A stretch of 64,000 nt of DNA from Sphingomonas sp. PP-CE-3G-477 (GCF_003050745.1 NZ_QAOF01000004.1:248001-312000), one strand, 5' to 3'; positions 43,637 to 53,143 are shown, counted from the stretch's first letter. Program-made: numbers and translations. Notes: generated from the sequence alone by a model not told the origin.

Positions 43637-45907
43637 CTAGGCGACGACGCGCGCCGCTCCTGCCACGCTTTGCGCTGCCTTTGATACCCCTGAAATGGCA
43701 CAACTTGCGAGTTGGAGCGCCAAAATCGACTCGGCACCCTGGTTTCGGTTGAGCCCGGTCGGCATCAGGCCGTCATAGCAACCGCCATCCGCAACGCTCG
43801 CCAGCGGCAGGTCGAGGTCGTTGACGCCGAGGAACCACCCGTAGGCGCGCAACGCCTCGTCACGCCAGCGCACGTCGCCGGTCGCGTTGTACGCAGCAGC
43901 GCACGCGTCCACGGTCGCCTGCGCCTCCAGCGGCTGCTGGTCGAACTGCAACGGCTCCGCATAGGGCCGGTTGAAGCTCTCCGACCCGACCGCGCGGAAG
44001 CGACCCTCCGGCGAAGTCTGCTTGGCGACGATCCAGTCGAGCGTGGCGAGGCCGCACTCGATCAGGTCCTGACGCCCGAGCGCCTGGCCTGCGCGGATCA
44101 GCGCCTGCGGGAGGCGCGTATTGTCGTAGGCGAGGACGATCTCGAACCACTGCCATTCCGGACGGCGCGCCTTGGCGAGCAGGTCAAGATGGACCTTGGG
44201 GAACGCTTCGAGGATCGACAGCGACAGCTGGTGACCGGGCTTGGCCTCCAGCATCGCCGCTGCGCCAAGCATCGCGAACGCCTGCGCACGAAGGCTGCCG
44301 AGTTCCAATGCCATCGATGCGGTCGAATCGAACATCGCCGTCGCCCAATCGCGGTGTTTGGCGGCCTGCGCATCGCGCGCGGTGACGCCGAGCGACCAGA
44401 GCGTGCGGCCGTTCGAATCCTCCGAGCCCGAATCCTCGCACCAGGTGCGATCGAAGTTCATGAAGTTGCGGAACCGGCGCGTGTCCGGGTTCCAGGCGTA
44501 TTGCACGAACGACGCATAGATCGTCATCCACTTGTCGCGGGTGACGTCGTCGAGATCGGGCAGCGCGCTCATCAGCATCAGCGCGCGGCAGTTATCGTCG
44601 ATGCAGTAGCCGTGGCGACGATCGGGGATCGAATAGATCGAATGCTGGAGCATGCCAGTCGAATCACTCATGCGCTCGACCGCGGCGAAATCAGGCGTCA
44701 GCTGCTTCAGCGGGGCTGGCACCTTGGCGAGGCGAAAAGGGCGCGCCGCCACGATCGCACGGATCTCCGTCATCATCGCTTCGGCGAGCTTCGGCCAGAT
44801 CATCGTGCGGCCGCGCGCATAGGCACGCTCGGCCAGACGGTTGCGATCGCGGTCATTCGACATCAGCGCGTCGATCTCGCGTGCGAACGCGTCGACGTCG
44901 CCGAACGGGACGAGCACGCCGTGGCCATCCGCGAGGATCTCGGTCGCATGCACGTACGGCGTCGAGATGACGGGCTTGCCGACGCCGATCGCGTAGCTGA
45001 GCGTGCCCGACGTGATCTGCGCGGGGTTGGTATAGGGCGTCACATAAACGTCCGACGCCTGGAGATAATCGAGTAGTTCGCCATGATCGAGGAAGGCATC
45101 GACGAACGAGACGTTGTCGGCGACGCCCTTCTCTGCGGCGAGCGCCTTCAGCTTGTCGCGGTACTTCTCGCCCTCGTACGCGACGAGGTTCGGGTGGGTC
45201 GCGCCGAGCACGACGTACAGCAGGTCGGGATGCTTCGCGATCACCGCGGGCAGCGCGTTGATGACCGTCTCGATCCCCTTGTTGGGGGCGAGCAGGCCGA
45301 ACGTCAGCATGACCTTCCGCCCTTCCCAGCCGAACTTGTCCTTCAGCGCGGCCGGATCGAGCAGGTCGCGATCGGGCACGCCGTGCGGGATCATGACGAT
45401 CTGGCGCGAATTGGCGCCGTAGACGCGTTGGAGAATGTCGCGGCCACGCTCGGCCATCACGATCACGCGAGCGGCGCGACGCAGCAGGCCTTCGAGCACG
45501 CGGCGCTCGTCGGCATTGGGCTTTTCGAGGATCGTGTGCAGCGTGACGATGACCGGCAGCGTCGTGCGATCGAGCAGCGCGAGGATGTGCTCGCCGGCCG
45601 GGCCACCGAAGATGCCGTATTCGTGCTGGAGCCAGATCGCCTGCGCGCCGCTGGCCTCGATCTTCCGCGCGGTGTCGATATAGGCGGACAGATCGGGCTC
45701 GGGGATCGTGCCCGTGACTTCGGCCGGGTAGTCGTATTTGCCGGGGTGATCGTCCATCGCGTAGACGTCGACGGCGATCTCGGGGAAGCGCGCGCGCATG
45801 GCCGTGAAAACGTCGGTCGTGAAGGTGGCGATGCCACACTGTCTCGGCAGGAAATTACCGATCAGCGCCAGTCGCGCGATATTCCCACCGTCCGCCGGTT
45901 TCACCAT
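43637..45907 (-). CDS. Two-domain glycosyltransferase: GT4-type GT-B fold plus C-terminal alpha-helical glycosidase-like domain
   Basis: A protein of 756 residues. Residues ~10-400 form a GT-B fold: LIGNFLPRQCGIATFTTDVF, IWLQHEYGIFGG, the GT4-like nucleotide-sugar region MLTFGLLAPNKGIETVINAL and TSGTLSYAIGVGKPVISTPY. Residues ~410-756 are helical with repeated Trp-rich blocks (HGYCIDDNCRALML, ARRPEWQWFEIVLAYDNTRL), resembling six-hairpin glycosidase/epimerase folds. No signal peptide. ATG 45907 follows an AGGGACAGGG stretch. It heads a two-gene unit with GH130, suggesting synthesis and turnover of a mannose-containing oligosaccharide; the linkage is unknown. Confidence 0.85.
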   Translation of the reverse strand: MVKPADGGNIARLALIGNFLPRQCGIATFTTDVFTAMRARFPEIAVDVYAMDDHPGKYDYPAEVTGTIPEPDLSAYIDTARKIEASGAQAIWLQHEYGIFGGPAGEHILALLDRTTLPVIVTLHTILEKPNADERRVLEGLLRRAARVIVMAERGRDILQRVYGANSRQIVMIPHGVPDRDLLDPAALKDKFGWEGRKVMLTFGLLAPNKGIETVINALPAVIAKHPDLLYVVLGATHPNLVAYEGEKYRDKLKALAAEKGVADNVSFVDAFLDHGELLDYLQASDVYVTPYTNPAQITSGTLSYAIGVGKPVISTPYVHATEILADGHGVLVPFGDVDAFAREIDALMSNDRDRNRLAERAYARGRTMIWPKLAEAMMTEIRAIVAARPFRLAKVPAPLKQLTPDFAAVERMSDSTGMLQHSIYSIPDRRHGYCIDDNCRALMLMSALPDLDDVTRDKWMTIYASFVQYAWNPDTRRFRNFMNFDRTWCEDSGSEDSNGRTLWSLGVTARDAQAAKHRDWATAMFDSTASMALELGSLRAQAFAMLGAAAMLEAKPGHQLSLSILEAFPKVHLDLLAKARRPEWQWFEIVLAYDNTRLPQALIRAGQALGRQDLIECGLATLDWIVAKQTSPEGRFRAVGSESFNRPYAEPLQFDQQPLEAQATVDACAAAYNATGDVRWRDEALRAYGWFLGVNDLDLPLASVADGGCYDGLMPTGLNRNQGAESILALQLASCAISGVSKAAQSVAGAARVVA

Positions 45908-46065
45908 ACCCTGTCCCTCGTTTGAGCGCGCACTTCTGGGAGAACCCGGTCGCGCATCCATTTGAACGGTTCAGGTAGCATAAAGTTTCATCACATACTG
46001 CAGTGCAGCACGGGAATAATATCAATCTAAATCAAATCGATATTTCGCGTCGTCGTCCTGGGCCC

Positions 46066-46524
46066 TCAACCGCGACCGCGATACGAGGCGACTCCCTGGT
46101 CCGGGAGCCACAGATCTTGCGGCGGTGCACTCGATTGCCAGAACACGTCGATCGGAATTCCGCCGCGCGGATACCAATAGCCGCCGATGCGCAGCCACAC
46201 CGGCTTCATCTCGTCGAACAGGCGCTCGCCGATGCCGACGGTGCAATCCTCGTGGAACCCGGCATGGTTGCGGAAGCTGCTCAGGAAAAGTTTCAGCGAC
46301 TTGGATTCGACGATCGTCTCGCCGGGGACGTAGTCGATGACGAGGTGCGCGAAGTCGGGCTGGCCGGTGACGGGGCACAGCGACGTGAACTCGGGCGCCG
46401 CGAACCGCACGAGATACGTCCGGCCCGGCCGCGGGTTCGGAACATAATCGAGCACGGCCTCTTCTGGAGAGGCGGGGAGGGCGCTGTTCTGGCCGAGATG
46501 CAATGGGTTCTGGGGAGCGGTCAT
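46066..46524 (-). CDS. queF: NADPH-dependent 7-cyano-7-deazaguanine reductase (preQ0 reductase)
   Basis: Reduces preQ0 to preQ1 in queuosine synthesis. A protein of 152 residues, the short single-domain (YkvM-like) form. The active-site cysteine is in [12 protein letters not shown], and the QueF motif is [15 protein letters not shown], with the substrate Glu in GFHEDC. ATG 46524 was chosen for the normal N-terminus. Divergent from the photolyase gene with only 20 bp between starts. Confidence 0.95.
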   Translation of the reverse strand: MTAPQNPLHLGQNSALPASPEEAVLDYVPNPRPGRTYLVRFAAPEFTSLCPVTGQPDFAHLVIDYVPGETIVESKSLKLFLSSFRNHAGFHEDCTVGIGERLFDEMKPVWLRIGGYWYPRGGIPIDVFWQSSAPPQDLWLPDQGVASYRGRG

Positions 46525-46544
46525 GTGCCGCCATGTAGGATGCG

Positions 46545-48101
46545 ATGACGCGCAAGAAAACCACACTCGTACCGATCCTCGGCGACCAGCTCACGATCGA
46601 CCTGGCCTCGCTGCGGGACTGTGATCCCGAAACCACGATCGCGCTGATGATGGAGGTCGACGAGGAGACGACCTATGTCCGCCACCACAAGCGCAAGATC
46701 GCGTATATCCTGTCGGCGATGCGGCACCACGCCGAGGCGCTGCGCGAGGCCGGGTGGACGGTCGAATACACACAGCTCGACGACCCCGACAATGCGGGCA
46801 GCTTCACCGGCGAGATCGCGCGGGCGGTCGAGCGGCATGACCCCGAGCGGATCGTCGTCACCGAGGGTGGCGAGTGGCGCGTGATGGCGATGCTCGAAAG
46901 CTGGGAGACGCTGTTCGGCATCCCCGTCGAGATCTGCAGCGATGATCGTTTCCTTGCCAGCCATGCCGATTTCGAGACGTGGGCGGCGGAGCGGAAGTCG
47001 CTGACGATGGAGTGGTTCTATCGCCAGATGCGGACGCGCACCGGGCTGTTGATGACCGCTGGCAAGCCCGAGGGCGATCGCTGGAACTTCGACAAGGAGA
47101 ACCGGAAGCCCGCCAAGAACGACCTGCTGATGCCGCGCCCGCTGGTGTTCAAGCCGGATGCGATCACGCGCGACGTGCTGATGCTGGTGGCGGAGCGGTT
47201 CGCCGATCATCCGGGGAGCCTCGACGGGTTCGAGTATGCCGTGACCGCAAAGGATGCGGAGCGGCAGGCGGCGAACTTCTTCCGCCACGCGCTTGCGCAG
47301 TTCGGCGACTACGAGGACGCGATGCTCACCGGCGAGCGGCATCTGTGGCACTCGATCCTGTCGCCGTACATCAATTCGGGGCTGCTCGATCCGCTCGACC
47401 TGTGCCGGCGCGCGGAGGCGGAATATCGCGCCGGTCGTGCGCCGCTCAACGCAGTCGAGGGGTATATCCGGCAGATCATCGGCTGGCGGGAGTATATGCG
47501 CGGCATCTACTGGCGCGAGGGGCCGGAGTACGTCGAACGCAACTTCCTCGATCACCACCGCGAGTTGCCCGGCTGGTACTGGACCGGCGAGACCGACATG
47601 CACTGCCTGCGCGAGGCGATCGGCCAGACGCTGGAGACGGCACACGCGCATCATATCCAGCGGCTGATGGTGACGGGCAATTTCGCGCTGCTGATCGGCG
47701 CGGACCCGGCCAAGGTGCACCTCTGGTATCTGGAGGTGTATGTCGACGCGTATGAATGGGTCGAGCTGCCCAATACGCTGGGGATGAGCCAGTTCGGCGA
47801 TGGCGGCTTGTTGGGGTCTAAGCCGTATATCTCGTCGGGGGCTTATATCGACCGGATGTCCGATTACTGCGGGACGTGCCGGTACAATGTGAAGCAGCGG
47901 ATCGGGCCCGATGCGTGCCCGTTCAACGCGCTGTACTGGGATTTCCTCGCGCGGCACGAGGACAAGCTGGGGCGCAACAACCGGCTGGCGATGCCGTATC
48001 GCAACTGGGCGAAACAGTCCGAGGCGGACCGCGAGGCGACGCGTGCGCAGGCGGAGGGGTTCCTTGCCTCCCTCGACGCGAGCGGCCCGGCTGGCTACTG
48101 A
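46545..48101 (+). CDS. phrB: Iron-sulfur (6-4) photolyase (PhrB/CryB, FeS-BCP family)
   Basis: Light-dependent repair of (6-4) photoproducts. A protein of 518 residues. The four cluster cysteines are Cys354 (DMHCLREA), Cys442 and Cys445 (DYCGTC) and Cys458 (GPDACPF), each exactly 4 positions after the ligands of Agrobacterium PhrB (350, 438, 441, 454 as I recall them). The tandem His369-His370 ([12 protein letters not shown]) corresponds to the catalytic histidine region. The N-terminus [16 protein letters not shown] is typical of this clade, which lacks the plant-type antenna motif. ATG 46545 is the only good start. Confidence 0.95.
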   Translation: MTRKKTTLVPILGDQLTIDLASLRDCDPETTIALMMEVDEETTYVRHHKRKIAYILSAMRHHAEALREAGWTVEYTQLDDPDNAGSFTGEIARAVERHDPERIVVTEGGEWRVMAMLESWETLFGIPVEICSDDRFLASHADFETWAAERKSLTMEWFYRQMRTRTGLLMTAGKPEGDRWNFDKENRKPAKNDLLMPRPLVFKPDAITRDVLMLVAERFADHPGSLDGFEYAVTAKDAERQAANFFRHALAQFGDYEDAMLTGERHLWHSILSPYINSGLLDPLDLCRRAEAEYRAGRAPLNAVEGYIRQIIGWREYMRGIYWREGPEYVERNFLDHHRELPGWYWTGETDMHCLREAIGQTLETAHAHHIQRLMVTGNFALLIGADPAKVHLWYLEVYVDAYEWVELPNTLGMSQFGDGGLLGSKPYISSGAYIDRMSDYCGTCRYNVKQRIGPDACPFNALYWDFLARHEDKLGRNNRLAMPYRNWAKQSEADREATRAQAEGFLASLDASGPAGY

Positions 48102-48125
48102 CCGATCGAGCACAAGGAGCCGCAT

Positions 48126-48968
48126 ATGGACGCGTTGGTAAGCACCGAATGGCTGGCGAACGAACTGGGCGCGGCATCAGGCTTGGGCGATCTGCGGATC
48201 GTCGACGCGACCTACGCCGAGGGCCGCGATGCGGCGGCGAAGTATGAGGCGGCGCACATCCCCGGCGCGGTGTTCATGAACCTCAGCGAGTTGCGCGATA
48301 CCGACAGCGACCTGCCGAATACTCTGCCCTCGGCGGAGAAGTTCGCGAGCCGGATGCAGACGCTGGGGCTCGGCGATGGCAGCCGGATCGTGCTGTACGA
48401 CAGCTCGCCCTGGCATACCGCCGCGCGGGCGTGGTGGATGCTCAGGCTGTTCGGCGCGCACAACGTCGCGATCCTTGATGGCGGGTTCGCCAAGTGGCAG
48501 GCCGAGGGGCGCGAGATCGCGACGGGGAAAGAGACGCCGCGGCATCGGCACTTCACGACCTGGGCGGACCTGAAGGGCGTGCGCGATCTCGACCAGATGA
48601 AGGCGAACGTTGCAAGCGGGGCGGAGCAGGTGCTCGACGCGCGCTCTGCGACGCGCTTCATCGGCGCTGAGCAAGACCCGCGGCCGGGCACCGCGCCGGG
48701 GCATATTCCGGGCTCGAAGAATTTGCCGCAAGGCGCGGTGTTCAATGCGGACGGGACGTGGAAGACGGGTGACGCGTTGAAAGCCGAATTCGATAAGGCT
48801 GGCATCGACCTGGCGAAGCCGATCGTGATGACCTGCGGCTCGGGCATCACCGCGTCGGTACTGGCGTTCGGCGCGCACCTGCTCGGTAACGACGCGGCGC
48901 TGTACGACGGCAGCTGGTCCGAATGGGGCGGCGATCCCGAGACACCAAAGGCGACAGGCACAGCATGA
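48126..48968 (+). CDS. sseA: Sulfurtransferase (3-mercaptopyruvate/thiosulfate type)
   Basis: Two rhodanese domains in 280 residues. The N-terminal domain is inactive (ends HTAARAWWMLRLFGAHNVAI). The C-terminal domain carries the active Cys in MTCGSGITASV: CGSGIT-type loops mark 3-mercaptopyruvate sulfurtransferases. Start ATG 48126; its stop overlaps metC by ATGA, tying two steps of sulfur amino-acid metabolism together. Confidence 0.92.
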   Translation: MDALVSTEWLANELGAASGLGDLRIVDATYAEGRDAAAKYEAAHIPGAVFMNLSELRDTDSDLPNTLPSAEKFASRMQTLGLGDGSRIVLYDSSPWHTAARAWWMLRLFGAHNVAILDGGFAKWQAEGREIATGKETPRHRHFTTWADLKGVRDLDQMKANVASGAEQVLDARSATRFIGAEQDPRPGTAPGHIPGSKNLPQGAVFNADGTWKTGDALKAEFDKAGIDLAKPIVMTCGSGITASVLAFGAHLLGNDAALYDGSWSEWGGDPETPKATGTA

Positions 48969-50161
48969 GCGATACGAACAAGCCCGTCGGCGACGCGACC
49001 AAGGTCGTCCTCGCGGGCCGTCGCCCTGAGTGGACGCAGGGAATCGTCAGCCCACCGGTCTGGCGCGCCTCGACGATCCTGTACGATTCGGTCGGCCATC
49101 TCCGCGACAGCGCGACGCGCGATACGCATCACCGGCTGTTCTACGGGCGGAAGGGCACGCCGACGCAGTGGAGCCTCGCTGACGCGCTGACCTCGCTCGA
49201 GCCCGGCGCGGAGGGGACGTTCCTCTATTGCTCGGGCGTCGCGGCGATCGCGGCGGCCCTGCTGTCTGTGCTGTCGCCCGGCGACGAACTGCTGCTGGTC
49301 GACAGCGCCTACGACCCGACGCGTGGGCTGGCGGGCGGGCTGCTCAAGCGGTTCGGGATTACCACGCGCTATTACGACCCGATGATCGGTGCGGGCATCG
49401 CCGACCTCATCGGCGAAAATACGCGGGCGATCTTCATGGAAAGCCCCGGTTCACTGAGCTTCGAGGTGCAGGACGTCCCCGCGATCGTCGCCGCCGCGAA
49501 GGCGAGGGGAGTGACGACGTTGCTCGACAACACCTGGGCGACCCCGCTGTTCTTCCCCGCGATCGAGCGCGGCGTCGACCTGACGATCCTCGCGGGCACC
49601 AAGTACGTCGTCGGTCATTCGGACGTCATGCTCGGCTCGGTCACCGCCGCGCCCGGCCATTTCAAGAAGCTCCGCGAGACGAGTTTCCAGCTCGGTCAGG
49701 TCGCGAGCCCCGACGATTGCTGGCTCGGCAGCCGGGGCTTGCGCACGATGGCGGTCCGCCTCGCGCAACACCAGTCGAGCGCGCTCACCATCGCCAAATG
49801 GCTGCAATCGCGGCCCGAAGTCGCGCAGGTGCTCCACCCCGCACTCCCGGATTGCCCTGGGCACGATTTATTCGTGCGCGACTTCAAGGGCTCCAGCGGG
49901 CTCTTCTCGTTCGTCCTCAACGGCGGTGACGAAGCGTCCCGCGCCGCCCTGATCGATACCCTGCAACTGTTCGGCATCGGCTATAGCTGGGGCGGTTTCG
50001 AAAGCCTCGCCATCCCCGCCGACCCGCACCGCTACCGCAGCGTCACCAAGCGCGAAGCCGCCGGCCCGATGGTCCGCCTCCAGATCGGCCTCGAAGACCC
50101 CGCCGACCTGATCGCCGATCTCGAAGCCGGGCTCGCCGCCTTCTCTGCCGCAAAGGTCTAG
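48965..50161 (+). CDS. metC: Cystathionine beta-lyase
   Basis: PLP-dependent cleavage of cystathionine to homocysteine, pyruvate and ammonia. A protein of 398 residues of the Cys/Met metabolism fold. PLP lysine in TILAGTKYVVGHSDVMLGSV; phosphate-binding YCSGVAAIAAALLSVL; FMESPGSLSFEVQDVP and the C-terminal SWGGFESLAIP are hallmarks of the alphaproteobacterial MetC group. Starts at the ATG overlapping the sulfurtransferase stop. Confidence 0.94.
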   Translation: MSDTNKPVGDATKVVLAGRRPEWTQGIVSPPVWRASTILYDSVGHLRDSATRDTHHRLFYGRKGTPTQWSLADALTSLEPGAEGTFLYCSGVAAIAAALLSVLSPGDELLLVDSAYDPTRGLAGGLLKRFGITTRYYDPMIGAGIADLIGENTRAIFMESPGSLSFEVQDVPAIVAAAKARGVTTLLDNTWATPLFFPAIERGVDLTILAGTKYVVGHSDVMLGSVTAAPGHFKKLRETSFQLGQVASPDDCWLGSRGLRTMAVRLAQHQSSALTIAKWLQSRPEVAQVLHPALPDCPGHDLFVRDFKGSSGLFSFVLNGGDEASRAALIDTLQLFGIGYSWGGFESLAIPADPHRYRSVTKREAAGPMVRLQIGLEDPADLIADLEAGLAAFSAAKV

Positions 50162-50179
50162 ACGATTTCCGATCGAGGC

Positions 50180-50827
50180 GTGTCCGTGCGGGAGGCTGAC
50201 GCCCCCATCTTCGGCCCCGCGTTCCAGGCCGAGCTGGACACGCTGTTCCGTTGGCGCCGAGACGTCCGGCGGTTTCGGCGCGATGCGTTGCCGGCCGGGC
50301 TGCTCGATCGGCTGCTGGCGACGGCGAACGCCGCCCCATCGGTCGGGCTGAGTCAGCCGTGGCGGTTCGTCACGGTCGACGACCCTGCACGCCGCGCCGC
50401 GGTCCGAGCCGATTTCGAGACGTGCAATGCAGCGGCGTTGGCGACGCAGGATGGGGCGCGGATGGCGAACTACGCGCGGCTCAAGCTCGCCGGGCTCGAA
50501 CAGGCGCCGTGTCACGTCGCGGTGTTCGTCGAACCCGACCCGGAGCAGGGCCATGGTCTCGGTCGCCGGACCATGCCCGAAAGCGTCGCGTATTCCGCCG
50601 TCATCGCGGTCCACACCCTGTGGCTGGCAGCGCGCGCGCACGGAATCGGCCTCGGCTGGGTCTCGATCCTGGACCCCTCCCGCATCCGCGAGGTCCTCGA
50701 AATCCCCGAGACATGGCAGCTCGTGGCCTATCTTTGCGTCGGATATCCGGAAATCGAGGCGATTACCCCGGAACTGGAGCGCGAAGGCTGGGAAAAACGG
50801 CGTTCGATCAACATCGTGGTGCGCTGA
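50180..50827 (+). CDS. bluB: 5,6-dimethylbenzimidazole synthase
   Basis: Converts reduced flavin mononucleotide to the lower ligand of cobalamin. A protein of 215 residues in the nitroreductase fold with the BluB marks FRWRRDVRRF, APSVGLSQPWRFV, RRTMPESVAYSAVIAVHTLW and GIGLGWVSI. Start GTG 50180, 18 bp after metC. No cobalamin riboswitch or other cob genes are seen nearby, so this may serve guided lower-ligand remodelling. Confidence 0.94.
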   Translation: MSVREADAPIFGPAFQAELDTLFRWRRDVRRFRRDALPAGLLDRLLATANAAPSVGLSQPWRFVTVDDPARRAAVRADFETCNAAALATQDGARMANYARLKLAGLEQAPCHVAVFVEPDPEQGHGLGRRTMPESVAYSAVIAVHTLWLAARAHGIGLGWVSILDPSRIREVLEIPETWQLVAYLCVGYPEIEAITPELEREGWEKRRSINIVVR

Positions 50828-51048
50828 GACACGCTAGATACCCGGTTCAACTGCCCGGCTGCACTGTGGCGATTGCGCAACATGCGTGCTGTCAAAGCCC
50901 GATTGTACGCAAGATTCGCTTGTGCAACGCACCATGGACTGTCATCGCGGTGTCACCGTTGGAAAGACCGCACTGGGGTTCGGCCCCGAAAGATGCGGCG
51001 TCCACGGATGCAGGGCGGACATCGACTTCCGGTATCGAAAGGGAAACG

Positions 51049-51900
51049 ATGCGCTTCACCACACTTCTTCTCGGCGGCATTGCTTTGGCTGCCGCAACGC
51101 CAGCGTTCGCGCAGGACGACACCGCTCCTCCCAAGGAGGTCACGGTCAGCGGCGCGGTCGGGCTCGTCAGCGACTATCGCTTCCGCGGCGTGTCGCAGTC
51201 GGACGAGAACCTCGCCGTCCAGGGCGGCATCACGATCACGCACAAGAGCGGGCTGTACATCGGCACCTGGGGTTCCAACCTCGCAGGCTGGGGCACGTTC
51301 GGCGGCGCCAACATGGAGCTCGATCTGATCGCGGGCTACAAGGTGCCGGTCGGCGGCGGCGCGCTCGACGTCGGCGCGACCTGGTACATGTACCCGAGCG
51401 GCTTCGACAACACCGACTTCATCGAGCCCTATGCCAAGCTGTCGGGCACCGTCGGCCCGGTCGCACTGCTCGCCGGCGTAGCCTACGCGCCCAAGCAACA
51501 GGCGCTGGGGCCGTGGTATACCAACGGTGCGTCGGCGGCGGCCGGCGTATACGACCGCGTCAATGCGAAGGACGACAACCTCTATCTCTGGGGCGACGTC
51601 AGCAGCGGGATCCCGACCACCGGCGTGACCGTGAAGGCGCATGTCGGCTATTCGCGCGGCAACAAGGGCCTCGGGCCGTTCGCGACCAGCGTGTCGCCGA
51701 CCGGCGAATATTGGGACTGGCTGCTCGGCGCGGATTACGTGATCCCGACGACGCCGCTGACGCTGGGCGTCGCGTATGTCGATACCGACATCGGCAAGGG
51801 CGAGTCGGCGTATCTCCAGCCGAGCTTCAGCCGCGGGCAGGACGGCAATGGCTCGATCGCCAACGGCAAGGTGCTGGTGTCGCTGACCGCGGCGTTCTGA
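51049..51900 (+). CDS. TorF-family putative porin
   Basis: A protein of 283 residues with a signal peptide (LLGGIALAAATPAFAQ). The mature part begins VTVSGAVGLVSDYRFRGVSQ, the hallmark of the TIGR02001/TorF family, continues as alternating beta strands and ends in LTAAF, an outer-membrane barrel signature. The family is often linked to nitrogen-compound or small-solute uptake; the solute is unknown. The frame is open far upstream, but ATG 51049 gives the signal peptide with AAAGGGAAACG before it. 221 bp from bluB, so it has its own promoter. Confidence 0.9.
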   Translation: MRFTTLLLGGIALAAATPAFAQDDTAPPKEVTVSGAVGLVSDYRFRGVSQSDENLAVQGGITITHKSGLYIGTWGSNLAGWGTFGGANMELDLIAGYKVPVGGGALDVGATWYMYPSGFDNTDFIEPYAKLSGTVGPVALLAGVAYAPKQQALGPWYTNGASAAAGVYDRVNAKDDNLYLWGDVSSGIPTTGVTVKAHVGYSRGNKGLGPFATSVSPTGEYWDWLLGADYVIPTTPLTLGVAYVDTDIGKGESAYLQPSFSRGQDGNGSIANGKVLVSLTAAF

Positions 51901-51913
51901 GCGCTCTGAGGAG

Positions 51914-51939
51914 AGGGCGCGGCGAGCTTTCCGCGCCCT
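51914..51939 (+). terminator. Putative terminator of the porin gene
   Basis: AGGGCGCGG and CCGCGCCCT form a 9-bp perfect stem with an 8-nt loop, 13 bp after the porin stop. The following TTCAACCT is a weak U-tract. Confidence 0.6.
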
Positions 51940-51952
51940 TCAACCTAAAAGC

Positions 51953-52009
51953 TTGTTTCCCCGCGAAGGCGGGGACCCAGTCTGGGCTCCCGCCTTCGCG
52001 GGAGCACAA
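51953..52009. repeat. Family-B palindromic repeat (copy 7)
   Basis: TTGTTTCCCCGCGAAGGCGG / CCCAGTCTGGG / CTCCCGCCTTCGCGGGAGCA. The 333 bp between the porin and DUF3035 genes contains this, a family-C copy and two hairpins, and no gene. Confidence 0.85.
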
Positions 52010-52067
52010 GGAAGGGCGCTCTGAGCTTGCATCAGGGCCTTCAACTTTTTGATCGCCCCACCCGACC

Positions 52068-52150
52068 CATCATCCTGGGCTTGACCCAGGATCCAGAGCC
52101 GCACGCGTCGCGCTCATGGCTCTGAATCCTGACTTTCGTCAGGATGACGG
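52068..52150. repeat. Family-C-like palindromic repeat (copy 3)
   Basis: CATCATCCTGGGCTTGACCC on the left and CTGACTTTCGTCAGGATGAC on the right, with CAGAGCC/GGCTCTG pairing inside. A divergent member of the CGTCATCC...GGATGACG group. Confidence 0.65.
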
Positions 52151-52180
52151 GGGGGGGCGGCGGAACGAACCGTCAGACAC

Positions 52181-52214
52181 GAAAAGGGCGGCTCCGCGAG
52201 GAGCCGCCCTTTTC
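52181..52214 (-). terminator. Strong bidirectional-type terminator after the ileS-lspA operon
   Basis: GAAAAGGGCGGCTCC and GGAGCCGCCCTTTTC form a perfect 15-bp stem around a 4-nt loop (GCGA on plus, TCGC on minus). It lies 19 bp beyond the stop of the DUF3035 gene; A and T tracts at the stem base would work in both directions. Confidence 0.88.
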
Positions 52215-52233
52215 GTCAGCCGCTGGGACGCGA

Positions 52234-52647
52234 TCAGTTCGCGGTCGTGCGTGCGTCCTGGCCGTCGCCCTCTGGTGCTGCGACGATGTCGCGCGTCGTC
52301 GAGCCCTTGTCGACCACGGTCGTGCCGGGATCGCCGACGCTCGACCGGATGCCGGGATCGTCGCTGTCTGCGCCGGCATCGTTGACCACGCCGGTCTCGG
52401 CAGCACTACGCGGCGCAGTACCACCGAACAGCGCGTCGAGCGTCTGCGCGTTGGCGGCGGTGTCCTGCGGGCGTGCGGCGCCGGGCTGTGGCGGGACCAG
52501 TGCGAAGTCGGGTGGGATCACGAGCGGCGCCTGGCGCGCTACGGCGAACTCGTCCGGACGTGCGTGATCGAGGCTACGGCCTGCCCCGCAACCCGAGAGC
52601 AGCGCGACGCATGTGAGGCCGGCGGCCAGGGGTACGAACTTACGCAT
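52234..52647 (-). CDS. DUF3035 lipoprotein
   Basis: A protein of 137 residues. Signal with lipobox (VALLSGC, Cys ~20), then DHARPDEFAVARQAPLVIPP followed by DFALVPP, the DUF3035 signature, and a low-complexity Asp/Thr-rich tail. The family is restricted largely to alphaproteobacteria and its function is unknown. It overlaps lspA by 8 bp; encoding a lipoprotein directly after the lipoprotein signal peptidase that would process it is notable. Confidence 0.88.
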   Translation of the reverse strand: MRKFVPLAAGLTCVALLSGCGAGRSLDHARPDEFAVARQAPLVIPPDFALVPPQPGAARPQDTAANAQTLDALFGGTAPRSAAETGVVNDAGADSDDPGIRSSVGDPGTTVVDKGSTTRDIVAAPEGDGQDARTTAN

Positions 52648-53143
52648 GGGAATTCTCCACAGGGGGCTTCTCGCGCACGAGGAGCGCCCGAACAAGCAGG
52701 ACGAGCACGCCGACAGTAATCGCTGCATCGGCGACATTGAAGACCAAAAACGGACGCCACTCGCCGATATGCAGGTCGGCGAAATCTACCACATAGCCGA
52801 GCCGAATCCGGTCGAGGATATTGCCGATCGCGCCGCCGAGCACGAAGCCGAGCGCGACCTGGTCGGCGGGGTTCTTCTCGCGCGTCATCCACACCGCGAC
52901 GCCGACCGCGATCGCGCCGGTCAGCAGCACCAGCGCCCAGCGGGTGAGGTGGCCGTCGGCGGGGAGCAGGCCGAGCGAGATGCCGATGTTGGGGACGAAG
53001 CGCAGGTCGAAGAACGAGGTGATCGTCTGCGAATCACCGAGCGAATCGATCCCGAGCGGCTTGGTCACCGCCCATTTGCTGATCTGGTCGGCGAGGAAGA
53101 GCGCAATCGCGGCGCCGAACCCGGCTTTTGGCAGGTTACGCAT
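52640..53143 (-). CDS. lspA: Lipoprotein signal peptidase (signal peptidase II)
   Basis: Cleaves prolipoproteins after lipidation, in the inner membrane. A protein of 167 residues with four hydrophobic segments. The catalytic aspartates are in GGAIGNILDRIRLGYVVDF and VFNVADAAITVGV. It overlaps ileS by 8 bp upstream and the DUF3035 gene downstream; ileS-lspA is a common pair. Confidence 0.95.
   Translation of the reverse strand: MRNLPKAGFGAAIALFLADQISKWAVTKPLGIDSLGDSQTITSFFDLRFVPNIGISLGLLPADGHLTRWALVLLTGAIAVGVAVWMTREKNPADQVALGFVLGGAIGNILDRIRLGYVVDFADLHIGEWRPFLVFNVADAAITVGVLVLLVRALLVREKPPVENSHA

Noticed and set aside
50100..50240. Cobalamin riboswitch upstream of bluB
   Set aside because: Only 18 bp separates metC from bluB, and no B12-box-like sequence was recognised.
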